DNA of 64,000 nt from Tetrahymena elliotti 4EA (taxonomy: Eukaryota > Ciliophora > Oligohymenophorea > Hymenostomatida > Tetrahymenidae). Below are positions 1-13,659 of the stretch, one piece after another (position 1 is the stretch's first letter; each line of letters opens with the position of its first letter). The stretch lies in assembly GCA_000231825.2 (NCBI GenBank), contig JH720296.1, positions 1,067,666 through 1,131,665 on the forward strand, given 5' to 3'. Made by a program: the position numbers and the translations under genes. Under the pieces are notes generated by a model. The model was not told the origin of the DNA, did no database searches, and worked only from the letters and a program-made list of their open reading frames with translations.

Positions 1-341
1 TAGAATAAATATAAGGTATTAAAAATTATAACCTTACAGATTTTGAAAAGCTAAATTTTTAAGTATTAAATATTTAGAATTACTTAAGCTTTTTATAAAA
101 CTTTAAGAAACACATAACTCATCCTATTGAGTAAATCTACAGTAAAATAATTGAACGAGGTGAGAAATTAAAATAACCAGAGTATAATATTTTGTAAAAA
201 GACAATAATTCTTAATTTGATATAATAAGTATAATTGATGAAATTTCTTAAAGAATTAATACTACTTAACTAAATATTTCTAATATGTAGAATTTTGTTG
301 TTATCAAATTTAAGTAAGACTATGATTTTGACTTGCAAAAT
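1..341. other. intergenic, left edge
   Basis: Very AT-rich. No coding frame with ciliate codon character is visible. It holds the presumed promoter and 5' UTR of the SecA-like gene; an ATG at 322 opens only eight codons before TGA. Confidence 0.5.
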
Positions 342-3300
342 ATGAGTGAACTCACAAGCAAAAATTACACTGAAATCAAAGAGATATTAGACTAAATCAA
401 GGCTTTATATTAAAGTGATTACATTTATCTTAATAATGCATTTTAGAATAATAAATACTAGGAAGCTTAGAAAATCATAGCAGAATACTAAGAATAAAGA
501 TTCAATCATATTAAAAGAATCGCTGATAGTTAATTGACTCTAAAAAATTAACATTTAAAATAGTTTGAAATAGATTCACAAATTATTAGTTCTCATGTAA
601 ATGTAAAAGATGTAGATATTGAAAAAGAAAAATTTAAGCTAACAGTAGTAGAGAAATAGGTTAGCCAGTAATTAACAATTTTTTTCTATGAAGATAAGTA
701 CAAAGAAGCAAGTTAATTTATTCAAAAATTAGACAATAATTAACAAAACTAACTTTAGCAAGAAGTAAAAAAAAAAATAAAATAAATTATTAAATCTTTA
801 TTAGAATATAAAGAAAAGTTTGAAAATAATCTTACGCCTGAATTATCTTAGAAAATTATCTATTATTTCTAAATTTTTGGTGAAATAAAAATGAATTTTA
901 ACAATATATCTCAAGGATATGAAGAATAAATTGTTACACAAATTTAATTGTTAAATCTTAAATTAATAGATAATTTGTTTAAGAGTTTAGAAACATTTAA
1001 TGAAGAAGATTAAAGTGATTTGGTTGAAAATAAAGCTTAAATTGGGGTTATGAAAAAATTTTTCGAAAACTTAGAAAGAGAGGGAAAAAAATATTTTTCA
1101 GATAAAAACGGTACCAATAAAATAATTCTAAATCTTAGCAAAGAATATGAAAGAAAAATGGTAATAACTTATATGTCAGTACAGAATAGTATGGAATCTA
1201 AAAACAATATGAAAGAGAATGTTCATTAATGTATATATGTCATAATTCGCATGTATTAAATAACAGAAGGGTTGTAATAATAACATGTTTAAGATAATAA
1301 ATAAGTAAAGGAATGTTTTAAATTATTGAAAAAAAGATTTAATGAATAATATGCCTTAGAACAAACAAAAAGATTTATAAACAGTAACTCAACATTTCTG
1401 CCAAAAGAAATAGAAAGATATATGAGATAAACTTTTGAAAAAATATGGCAATTCTTTATCATGAATAAAAAAGACATTGATTAATTAGTTCAAAACTTTA
1501 TCTAATAATAAGATAAAACTTTATAAGAGATAGAAAAACTAGCTAAGAATGAAGAAATAACCAAGCTATTAGCTTTTCTATCTAAAAATAATGACTCGGT
1601 TCTAATTAAAAATAAAATAAAAATATTTTTTGAGGAAAAATAAAGAATAACCCTTATCATTAACATCCCTCAAAGCAATTTTAAGAAAGTAAAATAAACT
1701 TTAACAATGTTTAAATCGTTTTTTTCTTTCTACAAATGTAATTCAGATAAGGAAATGGTAGAGTACATTGAAGCTATTTTTTAAAATATTACAAAAGAAT
1801 TATTATTATTATGGGATGAATTAGGGTAAAAAAACATTAATAAACCTTAGTAAATTCAATTCACAATTGAACTCATTGAAAAATTAATGATGATCATTGA
1901 TTGTGAAATCCCTCAAATTTAAGAAAAAATTAATCTAAAAAATTTAATTGATCTAATTGAAAAGTCATTGGACAATAAAAAAAATGAAATCAAATCATCA
2001 ATAAAGAAACTTAATGGAGGTCAAACTGTTTAACATTTTTTAGATCTTAAATAAGTGTTAGGATAAAGAGCACCATTTATGAATCAAAAAAGGAATTATT
2101 TTAAGGTTTATGATAAGATTTTAAGAATTTCTTATGAGGAAAGATAAATTAATTAACAAATGTATGGTAAAGGTATAAGTATAATAGGATAATTTGAAGA
2201 TTTCAGTGAGTATTTTTAAGATGAAATAGAAAAAGAGTTGTCATTACTTACTTCCGATTTTAAAAATATGTATAAAGATAAAAAATATGACTCGATCAAA
2301 GAGATGAGTTAAAAAGTGCAAGCATTTTGTCAGAAAATAAATGAATAGAAAAAATTTTTAAATAAAAAGCATGAATTAATATTTATAGACTTAATTGTAG
2401 AATAATATGAAGATGCTTACAGCAGAGCATAACAAATTTAAAATTCAAGTTAAATTAAATTAGTAGAATTAGCATAATTATCTTAAAGACTGAAAGAGAT
2501 TGAAGAACATTTCAAATAATTTTCTGGTGATATAAAATAAAAGTTTTATTCTGATTAAATCAATCCAATATTTTAAAAATAAATTAAATTAATGATTGAA
2601 TAAACAGAAAATCTTATACCAAATTTTATAAATGATCAGGATGCTATAAAATTATTTGTTTAAAATTTAATTGATATCTTTAAATGTGCTTAAGAGATCA
2701 AATTGGATAGTATGGATAACAATATTGAAAAATTGATTTAAAAAGTAAAAATTTTCATTTAATTCTAAAATTTATTCATTTATTTTTGTTTAATTATTTT
2801 ATCTTCATAAATAGGCTACTTAAAATTAAGAGATGGATGTTGTCCTTCATTTTTTGGCTCTGATTAACAATGATGCTTTTGGAAATTAAATACAAGAGAA
2901 ATATTAAAATATATTTAAATTATGGTTTATAGAGTTATATAATGCAAAAACTGCTGGTTAAAATAATATAGATTATGTAAAAAATAATTTAGTGACGGTA
3001 TAAGCAGATAAGGATATTGATTTCGTTAAAGATGAATTATTAAAGTAATACTCATACTTTAAAAACATATATGATCAGATTAATTAAGATATTATCTCTC
3101 AAAAACAGGATAAGCTAACACTAACCTCAAGAATTAAATAAAAGTCATAGAATTTCAAAAAAAGTGGGAACTATCTTTAAGATTAATACATAATATGGAG
3201 TACTGAATAAAAGAAATAGCTTTTAGAATTATTAGCAGAAATTAGTGCCCTTTGGAGTATAATTGACATGCAGGAATCTAATAGCAAATCATCTAGATTT

Positions 3301-5929
3301 ATTCACACCATTTAAATAATTACAATAATGAGATTACTCAATCTTGATAGTGAAAAATAGTCATAATTATACAATCATATTGCTTAAGTTAGAACTGGAG
3401 AAGGAAAATCAATAGCTTTGGGGATTACATCAACAATATTTGCCTTAATAGGCTTTGAAGTTGATTGTTGCTGTTATAGCTAATATCTTAGTGAAAGAGA
3501 TTTCAAAGATTTTGAATCTTTCTTTATAAACTTTTCAGTTTAAAAATAAATTCAGTACAACACTTTTTTTAAATTAACTGAAAAAATTATTAATGGAACT
3601 TAAGATTTAAGAACTGCTTTTGAAAAATATATATCACCATAAAATAGTAAATCTTACTAATAGAATAATTAAAATTAAGTAAAAAAGGTACTCATCGTTG
3701 ATGAAATAGATTTCTTTTTTGGGGAAAAATTTTTGGGATAAGTTTATGCTGTAGGAAGTCAACTTAAAAGTGAAAAAGTTGTTTCTTTAATGAAGCTAAT
3801 TTGGAAGAAAAGGTTTAGAGGAATAACAATCGAAACCATACAAAAAACAAGTGAGTATAAAAGTTTATTTGATTCAAATTAAAAGTTGTCATAAATGAAA
3901 GATTTTATTGATGATAAAATTAAGCTTATGATTCAAGATGCTAGATCTATGGAAAAACACTCTTATCTTTTAGATCGCATAAAGAATGGTGCAGAAAGAG
4001 TTATTGCTTATTAAGAAATTGATGGAATAAGCTATGGAACTGTTAAAAGTTATAAGACTGCTTTTGCTTACATGTAAGAGTGGCAAAGAAAAAAGATTCT
4101 AACACCATAATTATCTGATCACTTGTCTATACATTTTAATATTGGATGCTTTTCTTATCCTAAAATTATTGATTGCTATAGTCTTGTACTTGGTGTCACA
4201 GGTTATTTAATTTTTATTTTTGTGAATTTTTTAACAAATGTCTTGAAAATTATTTTTTTAAATAGGAACTCTTTAAGATATGACAAAATTTTAGATTGAC
4301 TAAATGAAAAAGTTATGTAACATTAAAAAGCAAACTATTACTCCCTCTATTTATGGTTAATCAAAATTCAAATTTGAAGAAGCTAATGATGTTTTTCTTT
4401 ATGATGATAAATTAGAACATTTTTAAAAAATATTAGAATAAGTTTAAGAAATGATCACTAAAAATAGGTCTGTAATTGTTTTTTTTGAAGATCAATAAAT
4501 TCTTTTTGAATTTTAAAAGTAATGTGAACTAAATAATGTTGCAAATCTATAAATATTAGTAGAGCAAACTTAAAATAAAAAATATGTAATAGCTAAGGCT
4601 GCATAGTCTAATTAAGTCACACTTTCTACTAAACCCTTTGGAAGAGGTACAGATTTTAAGTGTTTTGATAAAAATCTCATTAAGAGTGGTGGAATCCACA
4701 TCATTTAAACTTTTTTATCTGATTCATTAGCTGAGTAAATATAAATTTAAGGCCGTACTGCTAGATAAGGAGACCCTGGGAGTTTTTCTTTAATATTGAC
4801 TTTATAAAATTTAAAAATTAAATTCAATATATAAGATGGGAGAATACCAAATAAATCTGAAATTTACTAATATTTAAATACAATCAGAACACAATTTTAG
4901 GACACTAAAGATTAAGAACTTGATAGAAAACAAAAAGAAGCTGAAAAATACCATCATATATCTATGAAATTAAAAGATCTACTAAATTAATAGTATCATG
5001 ATACTTATAAAATTAACTAACTTCTAAAAGAAATTTCTATTTATGGAGATAAGCAAGAAAATAGAATAAATAAGCCTAGTGAAGCATTAAATTAAATTAA
5101 TGATGATGAAATGAAAAATGCTAAAAAAGATAAATTTGGAGTGGCTATTGATAAAAAGTTTGATTTAGCAAAAGATGGTTCCTCAAATCATTTATCTATT
5201 TTAATTGGACAATTTTGTGTAGCAGATAGTTGTGACATAACAAAGGATATCTAGAATGAACTTAAGACAGCTCTTAAAGAAAAAGGATTTAAAAATTTTG
5301 AAATTGCTGAAAATGAGAAGGAATTCATCAATAAGTCTATATAATTTGATTAGCTTTGGGTAATATGTGGTCATAAATTAATTTCAAAAGATCAAAATAT
5401 TGAAAAGGATTTTGTTGACTCTATATTAAAGCACTTAAAATAAAGAAAAGGATTGTTCTTACTTGCTGATAATGAACCTTTTGTTTTGCATGCAAATTTA
5501 ATACTAAAAAAGATACCAATAGGATATGAAGAATAGACATCTGTTTTTATGGAACTCAAAGGAAATGATAATGCTTGTAATAAACTACAAAAGGGACATT
5601 ATTCTTAAAAATTATAATTTGGATATCATAGTATTACACATGGGCTTTTGTCTTTATATGAGGGTAATACGATTTGTTATCCTAAAATTCTTAACAATAA
5701 AGATTAAGATACTTATGATGATTTCTTAGATTTAGAAATTATTGGTTCAAGTACAACAAACAGACCGTGTATTTTTGCTTTAAATGGCAATAATAAAAGA
5801 GGTAGAATAGCTTTTGACTGTGGTTTTACTAAAATTATGAGTGAATACTGGAATGAAACTCCAGGAACATCAAGATATATAACTAACATCTATTCTTGGT
5901 TGTACTTTTTAGACAAAGAAGAGAATTGA
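342..5929 (+). CDS. SecA-type ATPase motor in a giant multidomain protein
   Basis: Predicted 1,817-residue protein from three exons: 342-2744, 2815-4201 and 4266-5929. Both introns are GT...TAG and their removal keeps one frame to the TGA at 5927. Exon 1 (residues 1-801) is helical, Gln/Lys/Glu-rich and not recognised. The motor region shows RTGEGKS (about 994-1000, Walker A), VDEID (1096-1100, Walker B), VTGT (1262-1265, interrupted by intron 2), GRGTD (1389-1393) and QGRTARQGDPGS (1425-1436). This motif set is that of SecA rather than of ordinary DEAD-box helicases. Residues from about 1570 to the end look like a separate globular domain. SecA normally pushes preproteins through SecYEG in bacteria and plastids; I see no transit peptide, so the role here is unknown. 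The start is the first ATG of the open frame. TAA/TAG as Gln and the introns rule out bacterial contamination. Confidence 0.85.
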
Positions 5930-7047
5930 TAAATTAGTAATTAAAAAAACTGTGTAAATCTTATTTAGTACTTATTGATTTAAAAATATTATTTATTTCT
6001 TTATCATTTATATAGTTACTTTTGTCAAATTATGAAAAAAAGTACACATTAACAATCTTTTTGAAATTATGCTAAATATTTATACATTTTTTTTTTTTTT
6101 TATGAATTAAAAATTAAAAAATAATTTAGTAAATGTTTTCAGTTGAAAAACTTGAATACTTATAATCAAAAATATTATTTTTAGTTATTGTAGAATAATT
6201 TTACTTAATTATTGTATACTAAAAATTAAATAATCAAATAAAAAGAAATTTATTAATCCAAATAATAACATCACAACAACAAATTTCATTAAAATGTAAA
6301 AATTAAATTTTTTGATAATGAATACTATTTAGTTTTTAAATTGGTAAAGAAAGTTTTAAACAAATAAATTACTGCTAAACCATCTTAAATTTTTGATAAA
6401 AAACTTTGAATAAAAAAAAACCCTGTTTGATTTATGCGAAATAAATTTAGTAAATAGTAATTTTGGATATTTAAAATATAGTATGCTAATTTAGAGTTCT
6501 CCTTGAATTAAAATAAGTTTTAAAAAGCTCTTAAAAGCTTTAATGGAATTTTTCTGCTAAAATTACAATTTTTTGGTTTAAAACTCAAATAAATTATAAA
6601 AATTGTGGAAAGCTTGATAGAATTAATGTAAGATCCTAACTTTAACAATCGAAAAAAGAATTCATAATAATATTTATTCCAATAATGAATGTCTAAATTA
6701 TCTAATTTTAATTAGCAGATAGATAATGTTTTTGATTTCTTTTTTTTTTGCTAAAATTTAATAACAAAAAAAGCAAAAGTAGAAAATAGAATTCAGATTT
6801 TTTTATAAAATTAACTTTTGTAATTTTTTCAAATACATTTGTTTCTTTTATAAAAATTAAAAAATAAAAAAACTTCATTTTTATTTAAGTAGAAAATATG
6901 AAAAAATGTTTTTTAAAAATAATATACATTAAGGAAACAAATTATGAGTAAGTAACAGATTAAAATACAATTAAAATAATTAATAATTTTTAGCATAATA
7001 AAAAATATAGTTTATTCAAATTCCTCTTCACTTATTTAATTTAATAT
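5930..7047. other. intergenic between convergent genes
   Basis: About 1.1 kb of AT-rich DNA between the 3' ends of the SecA-like gene and LST8. It contains a T15 run near 6087-6101. I see no gene, RNA or repeat in it. Confidence 0.5.
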
Positions 7048-8321
7048 TCAATTTTTAATTGTTATATCATTAAATGCTACACAGTTTACTGTCTGTGAAT
7101 GACCTTTGAATGTAAAGCATTCTACTTATTACTAATTTTCATCAAGTTTCCATAATTTAGCATTATTATCACTTGAACAAGAGAATAAAAATTCTCCATC
7201 ACATCCATACGCAACATCCCAAACCCATTTTTAATGCCCATATAATGTGTTTTTATATTCAAACTTCTATGATTATTGAGATTGACTCCAAATTTTAATA
7301 GTTTTATCAGCACTACATGTAGCTATACTCCTATTTTTATTACATAAGTTTTTACCATGAAAAAATTTAATTATCTAAAATAAATAGATAGTAATACGTA
7401 ACAAAAGGTGAAATTTAGCATTTAAGTATATAATCATCATGTGCTTTCTCAATCTTTTACATTGATGAAATTTCCTTTTTTACAAAATATTATATTAATT
7501 GATTTAATCAATCAAAAAATCATACATCATTTTTTCCTAATTTATATATATAAAGCGATCCTGAAGAATCTGCAGCACAAAAAAATTATGCATTTATAGC
7601 AACAGAAACTGATCTCAAGCCTATTTCTGGGGCTAAAACCTTTTATTTTATCATTTGATTATTAAGAATTTAAAATATGATTCATTAACTAAGCTTTACT
7701 AGTTTTTTTCTACATTAAGTATCTTTTCTTAAGTCCCATATTTTTATATTTCCAGCTTGATCTGCTGAAATTAATTCAACTTCATTAGGGTGTAAAACCA
7801 CTTAATTCACTGGTTCTTTACTAGAAAATGTTTAAATAACACCTTACATTGCTAAATCATGAATTTTTATACTACCATCTTCAGAACTAGTATATATCCA
7901 TCCATTATTTTAGTTAAATCCTATTGATGTTACATTATTTTGATAGCCATCATATACAAATTTCTAAATAATAAAAATAATAATAATGAATGTTAAATGC
8001 TTTTTATGATATTTGATTGATGAATAATTCTTTATATTTATAATCCTAATAAAGTAATTTAAAATATACTGGTCTATCTGGTAAAGGAGCTTATCCTAAA
8101 TCATAAACAAATGCCGAAAAGCTAGCTGCGGCTCCAAGATATTATTTATCATGAGAAACCTCAATTCTATTAATGAAGAATGCACTTTTGGAAACTTAAA
8201 ATTAATTTTGCCTTTTTTTAGTTGAGTATTCTATAGAATGGAACTATACTTGGTCCTAATTCCAAAGCTTTATTGTATGATCATATGAAGCTGTTGCTAA
8301 TATAACACCGTTTGTACACAT
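7048..8321 (-). CDS. LST8: LST8-type WD40 subunit of TOR complexes
   Basis: Five exons on the minus strand: 8321-8070, 7963-7700, 7639-7526, 7474-7398 and 7330-7048. They give 329 residues, close to the roughly 326 of human mLST8. The product opens with the LST8 signature VILATASYDHTIKLW, and later shows ATCSADKTIKIW followed by GHQKWVWDVAYG and SSDNNAKLW; the WD40 repeats run in LST8 order to the C terminus. LST8 is a seven-blade propeller that binds the TOR kinase domain in TORC1 and TORC2. Intron 4 is phase 2 and gives an ungapped fit to the family (SPFVTSIATCSAD against SPDSTLLATCSAD in animals). Introns are 51-106 nt, and two of them end AAG rather than TAG. The start ATG leaves the usual short N-terminal lead. 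Confidence 0.93.
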
Positions 8322-9914
8322 CTAATTAAATACTAATTTTTTAATAAACTAAAATATTTGATAATTATATTTAAGCTATAAATTTTTATCATAATAAACT
8401 TGGCTGACTGATAGCTTAAGGATTCTGATAGATCTTAATTATAATTATCTAATAACAAAATTATTAAAGAATGATAAGATTTTTATTTTATTGTTCATAT
8501 TGCATTATTCCTAGAACTAATATTCTAATTTTTCATTTTTTGTAAATTGTTAAAATGAATTTTCAAAAAAATAGGAAAAAAATTTTTTTTATTCTATTAC
8601 CAACCTTAAAAATTATTATAAATTAGTTAAATCTAATCTAAAAAAATCTATTTATTATTAATTATTAATTCTTTTTAGTTAATTTAAAAGTGAATTTATA
8701 CTGAAAAGCATTTACAATAAATTTAAAAAGAAAGAATACATTTTAATTTAAAATTTCTGCTAAATTAAAATCTGAAGTTTCTAATTTTAGCTTATTTTTT
8801 ATCATTTTTTCAAATATTTAGTAAGTCCTCATCTATTCAGCTTGTCTATCTAAATGAGAAGTTATTGTATATTTTATTCTAAATTTAATAGTTATCTAAA
8901 ATTGCTAGGTATAGTTATTACTTGGGTAAGAAATTTAATAAATTTTGATTATTTTAAATTTTTTTAAGCTTTGTTATTTATTTTAAATAGAAATTTATTT
9001 TAAAATATTATTTTTAATAAATTTTTTTTTTGATTATTTTTTAACAGAATTGGATTGTAAATCAAAAGAATTTACTTTTAAAGTGATATCATTTTCTTTT
9101 GTAATGGAGATACTAGTTGTTAATTTATATTACTTTACTAGAAAAATTTATCATTTTTGTAATATTACACTCACAACCAATTTTTTGATTGTTTTAATTT
9201 GAAAGCAATAAAACCTTGGAGAGTCTTAGGATATCAATCACTCTATATTTATTAGCTATTATACTTATAATTTTACAACTGTATAAATAAGTTATCTTTA
9301 AATATATTTATTTTTTTGAGAAAATAATGCTTCATATTAAAGAAAGTATTTTGAATTTAATATACAAATCAAATCTTAAAAATGTTAATGAAAAATAATA
9401 TTTAGTTTAATAATAGCAATTGGATAAAAATTAATTTAACATTTATTTTAAAAAGATCAAAAGTTATCCCATTAATAAAAATCTGAAAGCTTAATTTCTT
9501 TATAGAACTAATATAATAGATCTTTTCTACTTTCTTTTTATGGAATTAATTTTATCCTTCCTTTTCTACCTGATTTACTCTGTCATGATTAAAATTTATT
9601 ATCTTACATCTAATTTGTATAAATATATTAGTATTTAAAGGTTAAAGCAGTGAATTTTGTTAGGAATATTTAGATATTCAGTTTGAATAAATTGGATATT
9701 TTTTAATATAATAAAATGCATATTCGAGAGAAGCGTAATAGAATGATATTAAATTAACATGATAAAAAGACATTAAATGTTATACAATAAGAATAAGATT
9801 TATCATTTAATATAATAATCAAGATTTTTTTTTTTAGAGTTTTATTATTAAAGATTTAACATTTATTTTATTGTTAAATTAAATTTTATTTATCTAATTT
9901 TAAATATAATTTTT
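8322..9914. other. intergenic
   Basis: About 1.6 kb between the LST8 start and the transporter stop, so it should contain the LST8 promoter and the transporter 3' UTR. AT-rich with homopolymer runs; nothing else recognised. Confidence 0.5.
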
Positions 9915-11417
9915 TCATTCTTGAGCAAGAGGCAGAGCTAAGAACGTACCAATAGAGATACCAAAAGTAATAGAGAATCCACCAAAGAAGTTAATTAGAT
10001 CTATAATTTTAGGATCTTTAGCCTTTCTAGGTCCAAGGTTCATAAGAGCAGTAGTACATTGACCATTAGTGACTGCAAATAAGAATATACAGAACCATGA
10101 GAAAACATCATTTTATAAATCTTCACTTCCTTTGTGTCTGGAAATAAGTAAGAAGAAAACATAGAAGATAAATCTACCAATAACAATAGAGTAAGTTAAG
10201 TACAATTTTTAAAGCATCTTAATTCCACCAAAATACTTTCCTACTAGATCACCAATATTAAATAGCAAAATCATGAACACTCTATTATTATAAATTAGAA
10301 TTTATTAGTTTTAATTAATTAAGTGAAATTTAAAAAAAAATATTTACCCAGCCCATGGGAATTTAATGATTTCATAAGTTGTCTTTTAGAAGATGGAAAC
10401 ACCTGGGAACATCATAAAAGTTTGGATGTAAATAAGAATAAGATAGAGGGGGATGCAGCCAGAATATTTAAATACTTGAGATAAGTAAGCAAAGTATTAG
10501 ATAAATGGGTTTTTCTTGATAGAAGAGGTATTTTATTCATTTTAATCAAGATTGACTTCAGTAAGTGCATTTGTTATACTTTTTAAATTTTGTTATTCTA
10601 TTTATTTAGCCTTGATTATTTCAATTTAGTTTTGAAGGAAAGATCTTCTTTCTATGAGTTTGAAGAAATCAGATTTTGTAAACATAATTTGCATAGTGCT
10701 TGAAAATATGTAAATAATAGCAGCAAAAATAAAGTAAAGAGCAGTACATATATTCAATGATTCTTCGCTATCTCCTAAAATAGCAAGAGCAATTAATCTA
10801 ATAATGTTCATAGTTATACCTGAAAGGGCAGTACTTGTCCAGTAAATGTGGTTAATTGAAGGGTGAACCATACCTGCTAAGGCTATCAAAGAGTTAGTGT
10901 TAACACTATCAATAAATCCTTAAAAAAAAAGAATGCAAAAGGAAATCCAATATCCAGCAGTAGTGTTATAGAAAATAGCTATGATAGTAACTGTAATCAT
11001 TGTGAAGCAGACACCCATTAAGCAGTAAGCAATTCTTTGATTGTAATTAAAATGACGAGCTAATGCAGGGCAAGCTAAACCAGCTAAGAAATTAGTAATC
11101 ATAATTGGAATGGGGAAATAGAAAGTTACATCCAAGAATTCACCTTTGGGATACTTTTTACCAAAGAAGTCAAAAGCAGTTAAAATAGCATTCCAACCAG
11201 CAAGAGAAGCAATACCGAGAAAAACAAAGGCTACTTTGTACCATAATTTAATAGGAGGTAAAGGTTATTAGAGTTCTTTTTCATATTAATTTTATGAGTC
11301 ATCATTTGAAACCTACTTTTATATAGTTTATTGGGGAGCTACCAAGTCGTTAGATTCTTAGTAAGTTAATCTAGGACTTTTATTTGATAATTCTTAGGAA
11401 GCTTAAAAGTGAGTCAT
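9915..11417 (-). CDS. equilibrative nucleoside transporter (ENT/SLC29 family)
   Basis: Two exons, 11417-10348 and 10281-9915, with a 66-nt GT...TAG phase-2 intron; 478 residues, the usual ENT size. After a hydrophilic N terminus of about 60 residues rich in Gln and Ser come some eleven hydrophobic segments. ENT landmarks are present: AGWNAILTAFDFF in TM1, FFQGFIDSVNTNSLIALAG in the middle, MMFPGVSIF after the large cytoplasmic loop, VTNGQCTTALMNLGP near the end, and a last TM segment of the FSITFGISIGTFLAL type. ENTs carry nucleosides and nucleobases across membranes without ion coupling or with protons. Ciliates are generally purine auxotrophs, so import is an expected role; the substrate cannot be read from sequence. 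The TAA codon in FFQG is a good check on the genetic code because Gln is expected there. Confidence 0.92.
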
Positions 11418-13659
11418 TTTATTTATATACTGGTTGAATTAATACTACTTTATTATTTTATTAGTTTTTTTAATTTATATGATATTAATGCTTACAAATA
11501 TCAAGAGTATTTAATATAGGTAGTCTAGTAGCTAACATGGTTATATAAATGTCGAAATGGGGGACAATCTAATTGTAAAATATGTTTAATAAATATTATT
11601 ATTGAAATTATGGTTGGGGGTCAGTTTCCTTAACTTAATTTTATAATATTAGTAGCAAGTGTTAAGCATTTAATTAATTAAAAATGTTCTACTCAAGTTT
11701 TACTATTTTTAGGACATTTAATTAAATTAATTATAAAATCGAACAACAACAGATGAATTAAAGCCTTTCAATTTAGTATTACTAAATAAGTGATAAAAAA
11801 TTACATTTGCAAAAGTAAGTACTATTAATAGATCCCCAAATAATATATCAAAATTTGATTAAATCTAAAAGTCAAATAGTAAAGAAAAATGTAAAAAAAA
11901 TGAAGATGTGTATATCCTAATAATTATTATTTTACCTATGTAAGCTATTAAATTTATTTTATAATAAATTGTAAATTTTAGTAATTTCTATAAAATTTGG
12001 AAAATTTATTTTATTCATAGTTCCGAACAAAACAAAACGCAATAAAGTTGAATGAATTCACTTATTTATCAGAAACTTCTTGAGATAAAAACTTATTTTT
12101 TATCATTTGCTAATAAAATATAAAATAAAATAAAAAAACTGTTACAAATAAAATAATAAATCACAAAATATTATTTTATTTGAAATTTGAAAGAACTTAG
12201 TTTCAATCTTATATTTTATGTGTTGGCTTCATAAAAAAGAAATAGAGAGATCAAAAGTTAAATATAAAAATAATACTGAGTTGAAATAAAAATTATAAAT
12301 TAATTCTTCATATCTATTTTAGAAAATTTCCTATCCTTAACTAAATTTAACCACAAAAACTAAAATATTTATCTTTTATTTCACAATCATTTTCTCATGT
12401 TAAATAATTTTTAATACCCTTACAATTTTTTTAATTATTTAATGAATACATTATTTCTTTAATGAAAAAATAAATATTTATGTTTTTATTTCAAAAAAAA
12501 CTAAAACAGGTATGGCATAATAATATTTAACAAAGTGAAAATCAATATTTAAATTTATTAATCAATTATGTAAAATGATTTTCATGAAAGAATCTTCATA
12601 ATTATTGATACGAGTTTTTTTAATGACTTTAATTCTTATATCTAAATTTTTATGAATGAATAAAAATTTATTCAATAAGGATATTAGTAAGTTATAAATT
12701 ACTATTCAATCACAGATAATATATTTATTAAAGCTTAATCTTTTAATATTGCTTGACTTTAACAAATTAGCAAACAAAAATATACTATTAAAATATTAAG
12801 GTGAGGGTCTATGCTTAGAGAAGAACTTCACTAGAATTAAATAAAAATCTGATAGATGCCAAATCTTAATTTAAACCCAAGATTCTAAATTTATAATAAT
12901 CAAAAATAATGTGATATTTTTATATCAAAAGAAGCCAATCTATTATGAAAGTTAATGTTTTCTTTAAATCCTTAGAACAATTCTTATTGATTTGTCATAG
13001 AAATATGTATTCCTCTTTTCAATTTAATTATTTTCAGTAAGATGATTTATTTTTAATACAATTATTTATCATACATTAGGATATATTAAAATAATAGGAA
13101 AAAATATGTTGTTACTTTTGATGAAGATAGGATTAAATAAATTTAAGGTAGTTTTTAATGTACTTCATTAGATATAGAAAAAAAATATTAAAAGCCTTTT
13201 TCTAAATTGATATGGAAAAATAATATTAGTTTATTAATAAAAATAAAAAAAATTATCATCAATATTTTTACTCATTTTATTTTAAAATTTCTATAAATAT
13301 TTTTTATGAAATACAAGTTTAGTTTATTTAAAGATTAAAAAATTTTCCAAAAAATAAATTTAATTAAGTCTGGAAAGCAATATTTTCAGGAAGAAAGAAG
13401 AAAACAATTAATTTTATAATTTCTTAATTGTTAAGAATTATGTAAATTTTTTTCTCAAATATCCTATCACTGAAATTAAAATTTTGATAGATAGGTTGCA
13501 ATAAAAAAATGAATTTATAAAATATGTTTTTAACATCAAAATTAGTTCATATATTAACAAAATATATTTAGATAGTAAAAAAGTTTATTTGTTAAATTTA
13601 TTGTTTCTTATGCTAAAAATGTTAAGAAACCGAAAACCTGAAAATTTAATATAAAATAG
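11418..13659. other. intergenic (left of gap)
   Basis: About 2.2 kb upstream of the transporter, mostly AT-rich. A less AT-rich patch at about 11519-11640 has two G5 runs (near 11560 and 11615), possibly part of the transporter promoter or a small RNA. No coding frame is convincing. Confidence 0.4.

Noticed and set aside
342..5929. Bacterial contamination as the source of the SecA-like gene
   Set aside because: The gene uses TAA/TAG as Gln throughout, has two GT...TAG introns, one inside the conserved VTGT motif, and has ciliate base composition.
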